Shown one piece after another: positions 8,568 to 17,254 of a DNA stretch of 38,210 nt. The DNA lies in the NCBI RefSeq assembly GCF_003353055.1, contig NZ_QKWJ01000070.1, positions 1-38,210 of the forward strand. The letters are read 5' to 3'. Origin of the DNA: Cupriavidus lacunae. Lineage in GTDB: Bacteria > Pseudomonadota > Gammaproteobacteria > Burkholderiales > Burkholderiaceae. The notes beneath the pieces are model-generated. The model saw nothing but the letters and a program-made list of their open reading frames with translations. It was not told the DNA's origin and searched no databases. Numbering within the stretch: the stretch's first letter is position 1; each line of letters starts with the position of its first letter. The translations under genes were made by a program, and so were the position numbers.

Positions 8568-9310
8568 GGCTGTCCTCCCAGGTAGGCCTCGATCACGGCG
8601 CGGTCGGCAGTGATCTGTGCCGGCGATCCCTGCGCCAGCACCTCGCCATGCGCCAGGCAATAGACGTGATCGGCCAACTGCATCATGACCCGCATATTGT
8701 GTTCGATCACCAGCAGCGCAATGCCGAGCCGCGTGTTGATGTCCCTGAGCAGGGCGACCAGGCTGTCGATCATCACCGGGTTCACGCCAGCGGTCGGCTC
8801 GTCGAGCAGCAGCAGCCTGGGCTCGTTCATCAGGGCCATGGCGATCTCGAGCAGTTTCTGCTGCCCGAACGACAGGTCCGCGCCGCGCTGGTCCGCGCAG
8901 TCCTGCAGCCCGGCCGTGCGCAGGATCTGCCGGGCCCGTGCTGTCACCGCCGGTGCCTGCTGCGCGCACATGGCGGCGAGCCCTTCATGCACATGGGGCA
9001 CGCTGACCAGCAGGTTTTGCAGGCAGCTCATCTTGCCGAACACCCGCGTCTGCTGGAAGGTGCGCACCAGGCCCAGGCGCGCGATCGCGGGAACGCGCAG
9101 CCGCGAGATCTCGCGCCCGTCGAACGCGATCGATCCGCCGTCGATCGGGTGGTAGCCGACGATCGAATTGAACAGGGTCGTCTTGCCCGAGCCGTTCGGC
9201 CCGATCAGGCCCACGATGCCGCCGTGCGGCACCTGCAGCGAGATCTCATGATTGGCGACGACGCCGCCGAAGCGCTTGGTGACGCCGCGTACCGCAAGCA
9301 GGTCGGTCAT
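8564..9310 (-). CDS. livG: Branched-chain amino acid-type ABC transporter ATPase, LivG-like
   Basis: This 248-residue ABC ATPase has Walker A GPNGSGKTT, the LivG-type signature LSFGQQKLLEIA, Walker B LLLLDEPTAGVNP and the H-loop LLVIEHNMRVMM. It begins MTDLLAVRGVTKRFGG, the normal family start. LivG and LivF form the cytoplasmic ATPase pair of hydrophobic amino acid uptake (HAAT) importers. Its start overlaps the LivM stop by four bases (ATGA), and its own stop overlaps the LivF start, so all are probably translationally coupled. Confidence 0.93.
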   Translation of the reverse strand: MTDLLAVRGVTKRFGGVVANHEISLQVPHGGIVGLIGPNGSGKTTLFNSIVGYHPIDGGSIAFDGREISRLRVPAIARLGLVRTFQQTRVFGKMSCLQNLLVSVPHVHEGLAAMCAQQAPAVTARARQILRTAGLQDCADQRGADLSFGQQKLLEIAMALMNEPRLLLLDEPTAGVNPVMIDSLVALLRDINTRLGIALLVIEHNMRVMMQLADHVYCLAHGEVLAQGSPAQITADRAVIEAYLGGQP

Positions 9311-10338
9311 GGCGCGGCACTCCCCGTCAGGCGGCGGCGCTTTGCGCTGGTCTCATGCAGCCAGCCCATGATGCCGGTCGGGAACAGCACCACGATCAGC
9401 ACGATCAGCATGCCCAGCGCAACGCGCTGCCAGTTCAGCAGGTAAGTCCAGAACAGCTCCTGGGTGAGGTGGAACAGCGCGGCGCCGATCACCGGCCCCC
9501 ACAGCGTGCCCTTGCCGCCCAGGATTGCCATCACCACCATCCACACGCCGAAGGTGGCGCTGGCAAAGGCCAGCTCGCGCGGATCGATGAAGCCCACCAG
9601 GTTGCCCGTCAGGGCGCCCGCCATGCCGAGGAAGACGGCGCAGACGCACCAGGCCAGGATCTTGTCGCGCGTGGTGTGCAGGCCAAGCGCCTCGGCCTTG
9701 TCCTCGTCGTCGCGGATGGCATTGAGCGCCAGGCCGAACGGGCGCGCATAGAGCCAGCGCAGCGTCAGCAGGGTAGCCACGGCCAGTACCAGCATCGCGT
9801 AGTAGAAGAACGGCTCGCGGCTGCCGGCCGCGCCCGGGAACAGCGGCAGCGTCATGCCCGACCCCGCGCCGATGAAATCCCAGCCGGCGGCGGCATCGGC
9901 GAAGGCGATGCCCAGGCCCAGCGTGCCGATGGCGAAATAGTGCCCGCGCAAGCCCAGCATGGCCGGGCCCAGCGCCAGCGCCGCCGCCACAGCCGCCAGC
10001 GCCGCCAGGCCGGTACCCGCCGCCAGGCCGGCGAAGTAGCCCAGCCCGAAGTCGCGCTGCGCCACCGCGCAGACATAGGCGCCCACGCCGAAGAACACGA
10101 TGTTGCCGAAGGAGTTGTAGCCCATCTGCCCGCCCGTCACGTCCCACGTCAGCGCGAACAGCACCATCAGCCAGAGAAAGGTCAGTTGCGTGGTGACGCC
10201 GGCGAACAGCCACGGCGCTGTCAGCGCGGCCACGCTGCCCGCAAGCAGCGCCAGCCGGGCAGCCGTGGCGGCCGGGGTGACCCGGGTGAGCGGGACATCC
10301 GATTCGGGCCGGCGCGCGCCGCGCAGGTGCGGGTTCAT
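9307..10338 (-). CDS. livM: Branched-chain amino acid-type ABC transporter permease, LivM-like
   Basis: This 343-residue inner-membrane permease has 8-10 hydrophobic segments. It contains the LivM family stretches GYNSFGNIVFFGVGAYVCAV and LRGHYFAIGTLGLGIAF, the cytoplasmic ATPase-contact loop RDDEDKAEALGL, and FGVWMVVMAILGGKGTLWGP. The ATG at 10338 overlaps the LivH stop as ATGA. A cytosolic N-terminus of about 28 polar residues precedes the first membrane span. Longer upstream reading in this frame is a shadow of LivH. Confidence 0.92.
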   Translation of the reverse strand: MNPHLRGARRPESDVPLTRVTPAATAARLALLAGSVAALTAPWLFAGVTTQLTFLWLMVLFALTWDVTGGQMGYNSFGNIVFFGVGAYVCAVAQRDFGLGYFAGLAAGTGLAALAAVAAALALGPAMLGLRGHYFAIGTLGLGIAFADAAAGWDFIGAGSGMTLPLFPGAAGSREPFFYYAMLVLAVATLLTLRWLYARPFGLALNAIRDDEDKAEALGLHTTRDKILAWCVCAVFLGMAGALTGNLVGFIDPRELAFASATFGVWMVVMAILGGKGTLWGPVIGAALFHLTQELFWTYLLNWQRVALGMLIVLIVVLFPTGIMGWLHETSAKRRRLTGSAAP

Positions 10339-11231
10339 CGCAGGTAGCCTCGCCGCCGGCGCAGCATCAGGTTGCGGCTCACCAGGATCGCCACCAGCAG
10401 GGCGTAGAGGAAGGCGGTCTGGTATTCGGTGCCGAGCAGGAAGCCGGCGTAGTTCTCGGCAATGCCCAGCCCGCCCCCGGCGCCGAGCACCGGCAGCATG
10501 CTGCCCAGCCCGGCCACCACCACGATCATGAAGGCGCGCACGGTATAGGGCAGGCCCAGGTAGGGGTGGATGATCCAGGTCATTGCCACCAGCCCGCCGG
10601 CCGCGCCGCAGATGGCGGCATTGAGGGCGAAGGTCGCGGCGTAGATGCGATCCGCGTCCACCCCCAGCACACGGGCGGCGCGCGCGTTCTGGGCGGTAGC
10701 CCGGATCGCCTGGCCGCGGCGGGAGTGCCTGAGGAACAGCATCAGGCCGGCGCCCAGCGCCAGGGCCGCGGCGAATGCCGCCAGCTTGATCTTCGGCACC
10801 ACCAGTGCGCCCGGCAGGAACAGGCTGCCCAGCCCCGCGTCGAGCGTGCGCACATTGGCGCCGAAGGCCAGGTTGGCGAGCTGCTGCAGCACGATGCTCA
10901 GGCCGAAGGTGGCCAGCACCGAGACAAAGAGATCGCGCTCGACGAGCCGGAAGATGACGATGCGATAGAGTCCCCAGCCCACGCAGTACATTACCGCCGC
11001 GGCGACCGGCACGGCCAGCAGCGGGGGCACGCCCTTGCCGGCCAGCCAGATCACGATATAGCCGCCCAGCATCACCAGCTCGCCCTGGGCGACGTTGATG
11101 AGGTTCATCACGCCCCATACCAGCGCCATGCCGTAGGCGGCCAGCGCGAAGATCGCGCCGGCCAGCAGGCCGTCCACCACGAGCTGCAGGTTCAGCTCAG
11201 GACTCTGGACGAGGACCGCGAGATTGGTCAT
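10335..11231 (-). CDS. livH: Branched-chain amino acid-type ABC transporter permease, LivH-like
   Basis: This 298-residue permease has the LivH hallmarks LVDGLLAGAIFALAAYGMAL and MNLINVAQGELVMLGGYI near the N-terminus, AIRATAQNARAARVLGVD as the ATPase-contact loop, and VVVAGLGSMLPVLGAGGGLG in the C-terminal half. It pairs with LivM in the membrane. It starts 25 bases after the binding-protein stop and overlaps livM by four bases, consistent with one operon (binding protein, H, M, G, F). Confidence 0.93.
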   Translation of the reverse strand: MTNLAVLVQSPELNLQLVVDGLLAGAIFALAAYGMALVWGVMNLINVAQGELVMLGGYIVIWLAGKGVPPLLAVPVAAAVMYCVGWGLYRIVIFRLVERDLFVSVLATFGLSIVLQQLANLAFGANVRTLDAGLGSLFLPGALVVPKIKLAAFAAALALGAGLMLFLRHSRRGQAIRATAQNARAARVLGVDADRIYAATFALNAAICGAAGGLVAMTWIIHPYLGLPYTVRAFMIVVVAGLGSMLPVLGAGGGLGIAENYAGFLLGTEYQTAFLYALLVAILVSRNLMLRRRRGYLR

Positions 11232-11256
11232 CTGCGTCAGGCCGCGCAGCAGCCCC

Positions 11257-12546
11257 CTATTTGCGCCGCGCCCAGGCAGGTGCCGGATAGATGACCTTCG
11301 ACGACGCCCACTTGCCCGGCGCGACCACCTTGAACTTGCCGTCCTGTACCTGGTACAGCACCATCGACTTGGCGATGTTCTTGCCGCTCTGGTCGAATTT
11401 GAGCGGGCCGTAGAACGTCATCAGGTCGGTGGCGGCAAGCGCCTCGCGGACCTTTTCCGTATCGAACGAGCCGGCGCGCTCGAAGGCGTCGGCGAAGGCC
11501 AGCACCGCGGCGCTGGATTCGGCCGCCTGGTATGGTGCCTCGTAGTGATACTCCTGCTCGAAGCGCTGCGCGTACTGGTCGGCCGTGCCGAACCAGCGGT
11601 CCTTGTAGCTCAGCGAGCGGTCCCATTGCGAGCCGCACACCGCGAATTCCGCGCTCTTGCCGAACTTCTCGATGATCTGCGCGGAGTCGCAGTGGGTCAG
11701 GGCCAGCATCGGTACGTCAATGCGCATCTCCGCCACCTGCCGCACTGCCAGCGCCGCGCCCTTTTCATGGCCGGATACCACCAGGATGTCTGGCTTGAGC
11801 GCCTTCACCTTGGCCAGTGTGACCGACATGTCGTTCAGCTCGGGCGGCAGCTTGTCGTCGATCACCACCTGCATGCCAAGGCGTTTCGCATCCTCTTCGA
11901 CGCCGTCGCGCACGTCCTGCGAGAAGTTGTCGTTCTCGATGACGATGGCCACCCTGAGGCTCTTCGGCGGCTTGCCTGCCCGCTGCGCTTCCTCGGCGGC
12001 AAGGTTGATGGCGGCGCGCAGGTAGTAGTCGGAGGTATTGAGCACCGCGAACATATAGCGGTAGCCCTGCGTGAACAGGTTGCGGTCCGCCCCGTTGCCC
12101 TCGACCATCGGGATCCGGTACTTCTCGGTGACCGGGGCGATCGCCTTGGTGAGCCCGGAGCTGTAGGGCCCCAGCACGAACTTCACGCCGTCCTGGCTGA
12201 TCAGCCGCTCGGCCAGCTGCGCGCCGCGGGCCGAGGTGGATTCGTCGTCGTAGAAGATGATCTTCAGCTGGTAGGCCTTGCCACCGACCTTGACGCCGCC
12301 CGTCTCGTTGATGCGCTTTGCGGCAAGCGTGTAGCCGTCCTGGGTGTTCTTGCCGTTGGTGGCGTATTTGCCGGAGAGCGAGACCGCTGCGCCGAGCACG
12401 ATGGCGTCGCCCTCCACCCTGGCGGCGGCGGGGACTGACAGCGCCAGTCCCAGGCCGGCGAGGGCGCAGAAGGCGGCATCGCGTATCCGGGTAACGGACC
12501 CGGACCTGGCACCGGCCGGAAAGCTGCGTGCGGATGCGGTTTTCAT
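11257..12546 (-). CDS. ABC transporter substrate-binding protein, LivK/HAAT type
   Basis: This 429-residue periplasmic type I binding protein opens with an Arg-rich n-region and hydrophobic core (AAFCALAGLGLALSVPAAA, cleavage about residue 42). The Peripla_BP_6 core follows: IVLGAAVSLSGKYATNGKNT, YDDESTSARGAQLAERLI and FVLGPYSSGLTKAIAPVTEK. The ligand cannot be read from sequence; amino acids, urea, amides or aromatic acids are all possible in this family. A near-perfect Shine-Dalgarno (GGAGGTGAT) ends at the ATG. It is the first gene of the liv-type operon and diverges from the CUT1 binding protein. Confidence 0.92.
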   Translation of the reverse strand: MKTASARSFPAGARSGSVTRIRDAAFCALAGLGLALSVPAAARVEGDAIVLGAAVSLSGKYATNGKNTQDGYTLAAKRINETGGVKVGGKAYQLKIIFYDDESTSARGAQLAERLISQDGVKFVLGPYSSGLTKAIAPVTEKYRIPMVEGNGADRNLFTQGYRYMFAVLNTSDYYLRAAINLAAEEAQRAGKPPKSLRVAIVIENDNFSQDVRDGVEEDAKRLGMQVVIDDKLPPELNDMSVTLAKVKALKPDILVVSGHEKGAALAVRQVAEMRIDVPMLALTHCDSAQIIEKFGKSAEFAVCGSQWDRSLSYKDRWFGTADQYAQRFEQEYHYEAPYQAAESSAAVLAFADAFERAGSFDTEKVREALAATDLMTFYGPLKFDQSGKNIAKSMVLYQVQDGKFKVVAPGKWASSKVIYPAPAWARRK

Positions 12547-12737
12547 ATCACCTCCTCACTGTTTCCAGCTTAGGTCTCATTTCTGAAAGAGGAAGGGACG
12601 GCATGTCACGATTCCATCACTTTATGACATGTGTCGGGATTTCCTATTCATGAAATGAAGCCTACCCTTAAGAACAGGGTAGCTGGCTACCTGAACCGGG
12701 GTGGGAGCCGACCGCTTTCTCGTACAAGGAGATAGCC
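12547..12737. promoter_or_regulatory. Shared control region between two divergent ABC importer operons
   Basis: This 191-base spacer contains two inverted repeats. One is CATGTCA (12602-12608) with TGACATG (12625-12631), 16 bases apart. The other is CTACCCT (12662-12668) with AGGGTAG (12676-12682), seven bases apart. The first lies between the operons and could be a regulator site; the second would fall in the leader of the plus-strand operon. AAGGAG precedes the plus-strand ATG and GGAGGTGAT the minus-strand ATG. No regulator gene lies beside the region, so the controlling protein is unknown. Confidence 0.45.
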
Positions 12738-14189
12738 ATGGCCAAGGCAGCGCATCCAGGTGGCATCGATACGGCCGTCGCCACCAGCACCTATGCGGAT
12801 ACCAACACCGCTGACACCAACACCGCTGACACCAACACCGCTGACACCAACACCGCTGACACCAACACCGGCAGGCGCAGGTTCATCCGGACCACCGGCG
12901 CCGTCGGGCTTGCGGCTGGCCTCGGACCCTTCCTGATCCCCAGGCACGCCCACGCGGCAAAGCACACCCTCAAGATCCTGCAGTGGAACCACTTCGTGCC
13001 GGGCTACGACAAGTGGTTCGACGACACCTATGTGAAGCAGTGGGGCCAGAAGAATGACACCGAGGTGGTGGTCGACCACGTTGGCATTCCCGCGCTGGCC
13101 ACGCGTGCCGCCGCCGAAGTGTCCGCGCAGAAAGGGCATGACCTGTTCATGTTCCTGTCGCCGGCGCCGGTCTACGAGGAGCAGGTGATCGACCATCGCG
13201 AGCTCTACGAGGAATGCCAGCGCAAGCATGGCAAGCCGGTCGAGCTGGCGATCCGGAGCACGTATAACCCAAAGACGAAGAAGTACTTCGGCTTCTCGGA
13301 CAGCTTCGTGCCGGACCCGATCAACTACCGCAAGGACCTCTGGGACGACGTCGGCATGAAGCCGCCGGACACCTGGCTGGACGTGCTGGCCGCTGGCCGC
13401 AAGATCAAGGCCAGGCACGGCATCCCGGTCGGCATCGGGCTGTCCGCGGAACTGGACACTGCAATGGCGATGCGCACGATCCTCTATGCCTTCGGCGGAT
13501 CGGTTCAGGATGAGCGGCACACGGTGGTGCTGAACTCGAAGAACACCCTGGAAGCGGTGAAGTTCGTCAAGGCGCTATACCAGGACACCATGACGCCGGA
13601 AGTGCTGGCATGGGACCCGTCGTCCAACAACCGCGCCATGCTGGCGGGCAAGATCTCGCTGTGCCTGAACGCAATTTCCATCACCCGCGAGGCCGAGAAC
13701 AAGAACCTGCCGATCGCGCGGGATATCTGGCTCACGCAGGCCCTGCAGGGGCCGGTGCGGCGCATCGCGCTGGAGCACGTGATGGATTGCTACGTGATCT
13801 GGAAATTCGCCGAGAACATCGCCGGCGCGAAGAAGTTCCTGGTGGACTATATCGACAACTTCCGGCAGGGCTTCCTGGGCAGCGAGTTCTACAACTTTCC
13901 CTGCTTCCTCAGCACCGTGCCCGACTTGCAGAAGCTGATCGCCGACGACCAGAAGGCCATGCCGCGCGACAAGTACAAGGTGCTCGGCGCGCTGATGAAC
14001 CAGGCGACCAATGTCGGCTACCCCGGCTACGCCAATGCGGCCATCGACGAGATCTTCAATACCTGGGTCCTGAACACCATGTTCGCCAAGGCCGCTACGG
14101 GCGACGAGACGCCGGAGGACGCGGTCCGTCTTGCCGATGCCGCGTGCAAGCGCATTTTCGCCAAGTGGCGCGACAAGGGCATGGTGTAG
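12738..14189 (+). CDS. CUT1-type ABC extracellular solute-binding protein with Tat signal and N-terminal ADTNT repeats
   Basis: This 483-residue family 1 extracellular solute-binding protein probably captures a carbohydrate, polyol or similar solute in the periplasm. Residues 20-44 are five tandem ADTNT units. The Tat signal follows: GRRRFIR (residues 45-51, matching S/T-RRxFLK) and a hydrophobic stretch to PRHAHA (about residue 75). The mature part starts KHTLKILQWNHFVPGYDKWF. The repeat makes the n-region before the twin arginines unusually long, about 45 residues. The ATG at 12738 has AAGGAG six bases upstream. The ATPase gene follows after 25 bases. Confidence 0.9.
   Translation: MAKAAHPGGIDTAVATSTYADTNTADTNTADTNTADTNTADTNTGRRRFIRTTGAVGLAAGLGPFLIPRHAHAAKHTLKILQWNHFVPGYDKWFDDTYVKQWGQKNDTEVVVDHVGIPALATRAAAEVSAQKGHDLFMFLSPAPVYEEQVIDHRELYEECQRKHGKPVELAIRSTYNPKTKKYFGFSDSFVPDPINYRKDLWDDVGMKPPDTWLDVLAAGRKIKARHGIPVGIGLSAELDTAMAMRTILYAFGGSVQDERHTVVLNSKNTLEAVKFVKALYQDTMTPEVLAWDPSSNNRAMLAGKISLCLNAISITREAENKNLPIARDIWLTQALQGPVRRIALEHVMDCYVIWKFAENIAGAKKFLVDYIDNFRQGFLGSEFYNFPCFLSTVPDLQKLIADDQKAMPRDKYKVLGALMNQATNVGYPGYANAAIDEIFNTWVLNTMFAKAATGDETPEDAVRLADAACKRIFAKWRDKGMV
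12795..12869 (+). repeat. Five 15-bp tandem repeats encoding ADTNT
   Basis: Four identical copies of GCTGACACCAACACC occupy 12810-12869. A diverged first copy (GCGGATACCAACACC) occupies 12795-12809. Each copy is in frame, so copy-number change would lengthen or shorten the protein without a frameshift. The lack of third-position drift between the four copies suggests recent slippage-type expansion. Confidence 0.97.
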
Positions 14190-14214
14190 CGCGCGGCTCG
14201 GTATGTGACTGGAC

Positions 14215-15243
14215 ATGGCTTCCGTAGAGGTTCGCTCGCTCAGCAAGCATTTCGATGGCGTCAACGCGGTGGACAATGTCGACCTTGGCGCCCGCGACGC
14301 CGAGTTCCTGGTCCTGCTGGGGCCGTCCGGCTCCGGCAAGACCACGCTGCTGCGCCTGATTGCCGGGCTCGAGGCGCCCAGCCGCGGCGATATCCTGGTC
14401 GATGGCCGCGTCGTCACGGCGCTGCCGCCCAGGCTGCGCAACATGGCGATGGTGTTCCAGAGCTACGCCCTGTACCCGCACCTCAATGTGTTCGACAACA
14501 TCGCCTTCCCGCTGCGGGCCAGGCATATGTCGCGCGAGGAGGTCGGGCGCAAGGTGGACTGGGCCGCGCAATTGTTCGGCATCGCCCCTTTGCTGCAGCG
14601 CAAGCCGCGCCAGCTGTCCGGCGGCGAGCGCCAGCGGGTGGCGCTGGCGCGCGCGGTGGTGCGCGAACCGGTGGCGTTCCTGCTCGACGAGCCCTTGTCC
14701 AATCTGGACGCCAAGCTCCGGACCTCGGCGCGCGACGAGCTGCAGCGGTTCCAGCGCCGCCTTGCCATCACCACCATCTACGTCACCCATGACCAGATCG
14801 AGGCGCTGGGCCTGGGCGATCGCATTGCCATCCTCGACCACGGCAGGATCCACCAGACCGGCACGCCGCAGCAGGTCTATGAGCAGCCCGCCAATCTCTT
14901 CGTCGCCACCTTTATCGGCTCGCCGCCGATGAACCTGATCGAGGCCGACGGGGTCGTGACCGGCTTCCGGCCCGAGCATTTGCTGCCGCGCGAAGCCTAT
15001 CCCGCGGAGGAGGCGCTGCGCGCCTTTGCCGTGGACGTGACGCGCATCGAGAACCTGGGCTCGGACCGCCTGGTGTATGGCAGGCTGGAAGCGCCGCTGC
15101 CGCCGGCCAGCGTGGTCTCGCGCATTCCGTGCACGGTGACGGTCCCGATCGAGGCCGGCACCGGCCACCGCTTCGTCGTGCGCGAGCGCGACCTGCGCCG
15201 CTTCGATGCGAAATCCGGCGCCAGCCTGGGAGCCGCGCCGTGA
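14215..15243 (+). CDS. CUT1-type ABC transporter ATPase (MalK/UgpC-like)
   Basis: This 342-residue ATPase powers the importer of this operon. Walker A is GPSGSGKTT, the Q-loop region is MVFQSYALYPHLNVFDNIAF, the signature is LSGGERQRVALARA, Walker B is FLLDEPLSNLDAKLR and the H-loop is TIYVTHDQIEALGLGDR. These are all typical of the MalK/UgpC group. A C-terminal TOBE/OB-fold regulatory domain starts near residue 235 and is somewhat shorter than in MalK (about 370 residues). Its TGA overlaps the GTG start of the first permease. Confidence 0.93.
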   Translation: MASVEVRSLSKHFDGVNAVDNVDLGARDAEFLVLLGPSGSGKTTLLRLIAGLEAPSRGDILVDGRVVTALPPRLRNMAMVFQSYALYPHLNVFDNIAFPLRARHMSREEVGRKVDWAAQLFGIAPLLQRKPRQLSGGERQRVALARAVVREPVAFLLDEPLSNLDAKLRTSARDELQRFQRRLAITTIYVTHDQIEALGLGDRIAILDHGRIHQTGTPQQVYEQPANLFVATFIGSPPMNLIEADGVVTGFRPEHLLPREAYPAEEALRAFAVDVTRIENLGSDRLVYGRLEAPLPPASVVSRIPCTVTVPIEAGTGHRFVVRERDLRRFDAKSGASLGAAP

Positions 15244-16187
15244 AGCCGCTGTACATCGCCACCGGACAGCCGGCGGCGGATCTGGCGTTGCAGCCCGCGC
15301 AGCGCCTGACCGACGACGACCGCTGGCTTGGCCGCGCCATGCTTGCCCCGGCGGTGATCTACATCGCCTTGCTGGTCGGCTTTCCGTTCCTGCTGTCGGT
15401 CTACTACAGCCTCTCGGATGCCACGGTGGGCAGCCAGGTGCTGCACTTCGTCGGCCTGGAGAACTTCCGGCGCGTGCTGGAAAGCAACACGTTCTGGCGT
15501 TCGCTGCGCAACGCGCTGGTCTTCACGCTGGTGTCGCAGGCGCTGGTGGTGGTGCTGGCCAAGATGCTGGCGATGGCTCTGTACCTGGACTTCCGCGGCA
15601 AATGGCTGGTGCGCCTGCTGATTCTGCTGCCGTGGGTGGCACCGATCTCGCTCGGCACCATCGGCTGGCTGTGGATCTTCGATCCGGTCTACAGCATCAT
15701 CAACTGGACCCTGGCCGCGGCCGGCGTGCTGGGGCCGCACGACTGGCCGGTATGGCTCGGCCAGCCGGAGCTGGCGATGATGTCGGTCATCATGGTGGAC
15801 GTCTGGCGCCTGCTGCCGCTGGCCACGGTGATCATCCTCGCCGGCCTGAGCGGCATTCCGCAGGACATCCACGACGCCGCCGCCATGGATGGCGCCGGCT
15901 TCTGGCGGCACCTGTTCCTGATCAACATTCCGCTGGTGATGCCCATCATGCTGGTGGCGCTGCTGTTCGGCATCGTGTTCACCTTCACCGACATGATCAT
16001 CATCTACGTGCTGACCCGGGGCGGGCCGTACGACACCACCCAGGTGCTGGCCAGCCTGGCCTTTTTCACCGGCATCCAGGGCGGCGACCTGGCGGAAGGG
16101 GCGGCCATCTCGCTGTTCCTGTTCCCGGTGCTGGTCGCGGTCGTGATCGTGCTGCTGACCGTGGCGCGCCGCGCCGAGGTGACCTGA
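15240..16187 (+). CDS. CUT1-type ABC transporter permease (MalF/UgpA-like)
   Basis: This 315-residue inner-membrane permease has about six membrane spans. The MalF-type start is LAPAVIYIALLVGFPFLLSVYY, and the conserved EAA loop appears as GIPQDIHDAAAMDGAGFWRHL. GTG at 15240 was chosen because it overlaps the preceding stop (GTGA) and opens the frame just before the first membrane segment; the open frame upstream is only a shadow of the ATPase gene. It forms the heterodimeric channel with the next permease. Confidence 0.92.
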   Translation: MKPLYIATGQPAADLALQPAQRLTDDDRWLGRAMLAPAVIYIALLVGFPFLLSVYYSLSDATVGSQVLHFVGLENFRRVLESNTFWRSLRNALVFTLVSQALVVVLAKMLAMALYLDFRGKWLVRLLILLPWVAPISLGTIGWLWIFDPVYSIINWTLAAAGVLGPHDWPVWLGQPELAMMSVIMVDVWRLLPLATVIILAGLSGIPQDIHDAAAMDGAGFWRHLFLINIPLVMPIMLVALLFGIVFTFTDMIIIYVLTRGGPYDTTQVLASLAFFTGIQGGDLAEGAAISLFLFPVLVAVVIVLLTVARRAEVT

Positions 16188-16188
16188 A

Positions 16189-17043
16189 ATGGGTCCCGCA
16201 GCCATCGCGTGGCGACGTTGGGGGGCGCGCGGCGCCCATTTTGGCGTCCTTGCCGCGTTTGCGGCGTTCTGCGCGTTCCCCTTCTACTGGATGCTGATCA
16301 CGACCTTCAAGGATGTGCATGACCTGATCAACACCGCCAACAACCCGTTCCTGTTCAACCTGCCGCCCACGCTGGAGAACCTGCGGATATTGTTCGGCGA
16401 GACCCGCTATCTGCGCTGGGTGCTCAATACCCTGGTGGTGGCCGTCGGTGTGGTGCTGATCACGCTGCTCCTGGCCGTGCCCGCAGGTTACAGCCTGGCC
16501 CGGCTGTCGGGCCGCTGGGGCCGGCAGTGGGCCATCGGCATCTTCCTGACCTACCTGATACCGCCGACTATCCTGTTCATCCCGTTCTCGCGCATCATCG
16601 GCGCGCTGGGCCTGCAGGATTCGCTGTGGTCGCTGGTGCTGGTGTATCCGAGCTTCACGGTGCCGTTCTGCAGCTGGCTGATGATGGGGTTCTTCAAGGC
16701 GGTGCCGCGCGACATCGAAGAAGCCGCGATGATGGACGGCCTGAGCCGCTTCGGCGCGTTCCTGAAGGTGGTGGTGCCGCTGTCGTCAAGCGGCATACTG
16801 ACCGTGGTCATCTTCAGCGCCACGCTGGCGATGCAGGAATTCGTCTATGCGCTGACCTTTATCACCAGCTCGTCGCAGTACACGGTGAGCGTCGGCGTGC
16901 CGACGTTCCTGGTGCGGGGCGATGTCTATTTCTGGGGGTCCCTGATGGGTGCCTGCCTGATCGTCAGCGTGCCGGTGGCTGCGCTCTACAACAGTTTCCT
17001 TGACCGCTTTGTCGCGGGCTTTACCGTCGGTGCGATCAAGTGA
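16189..17043 (+). CDS. CUT1-type ABC transporter permease (MalG/UgpE-like)
   Basis: This 284-residue permease begins with a short cytosolic leader and a membrane span (FGVLAAFAAFCAFPFYWMLI). The EAA loop is KAVPRDIEEAAMMDGLSRFGAFLK. The MalG-type motif TTFKDVHDL follows the first span. It starts one base after the stop of the first permease. It completes the binding protein-ATPase-permease-permease operon and converges with the DUF2905 gene nine bases downstream. Confidence 0.93.
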   Translation: MGPAAIAWRRWGARGAHFGVLAAFAAFCAFPFYWMLITTFKDVHDLINTANNPFLFNLPPTLENLRILFGETRYLRWVLNTLVVAVGVVLITLLLAVPAGYSLARLSGRWGRQWAIGIFLTYLIPPTILFIPFSRIIGALGLQDSLWSLVLVYPSFTVPFCSWLMMGFFKAVPRDIEEAAMMDGLSRFGAFLKVVVPLSSSGILTVVIFSATLAMQEFVYALTFITSSSQYTVSVGVPTFLVRGDVYFWGSLMGACLIVSVPVAALYNSFLDRFVAGFTVGAIK

Positions 17044-17052
17044 TTCCGTGGA

Positions 17053-17247
17053 CTAAAGCAGCTTGCCGATCACCAGGGCAACCATCGACAGCAGGATCGT
17101 CGAAGCAAACGGCAGTACGAACTCGCGCCCGAACAGCCGGAAGCGCACATCCCCCGGCAGGCGTCCCAGCCCGATCTTCTGCAGCCACGGCAACGCCGCG
17201 GACAGCACGATCACGCTGAAGAAGATGGTGAAGGTCCAGCGCAGCAT
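17053..17247 (-). CDS. DUF2905 small membrane protein
   Basis: This 64-residue protein has two membrane spans (about residues 3-21 and 46-63). The conserved loop between them, IGLGRLPGDVRFRLFGREF, is the signature of DUF2905 (GRLPGDI). The function of this family is unknown. It starts seven bases after the stop of the MidA-like methyltransferase gene on the same strand, so the two are probably cotranscribed. Confidence 0.88.
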   Translation of the reverse strand: MLRWTFTIFFSVIVLSAALPWLQKIGLGRLPGDVRFRLFGREFVLPFASTILLSMVALVIGKLL

Positions 17248-17254
17248 GGCCGGC

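Noticed and set aside
12795..12869. CRISPR-like short repeats
   Set aside because: The copies are contiguous with no spacers and lie in frame inside a gene; this is a coding tandem repeat.
12791..12973. Minus-strand frame with VSAVL repeats that looks like a hydrophobic peptide
   Set aside because: It is the complement of the ADTNT repeats of the solute-binding protein.
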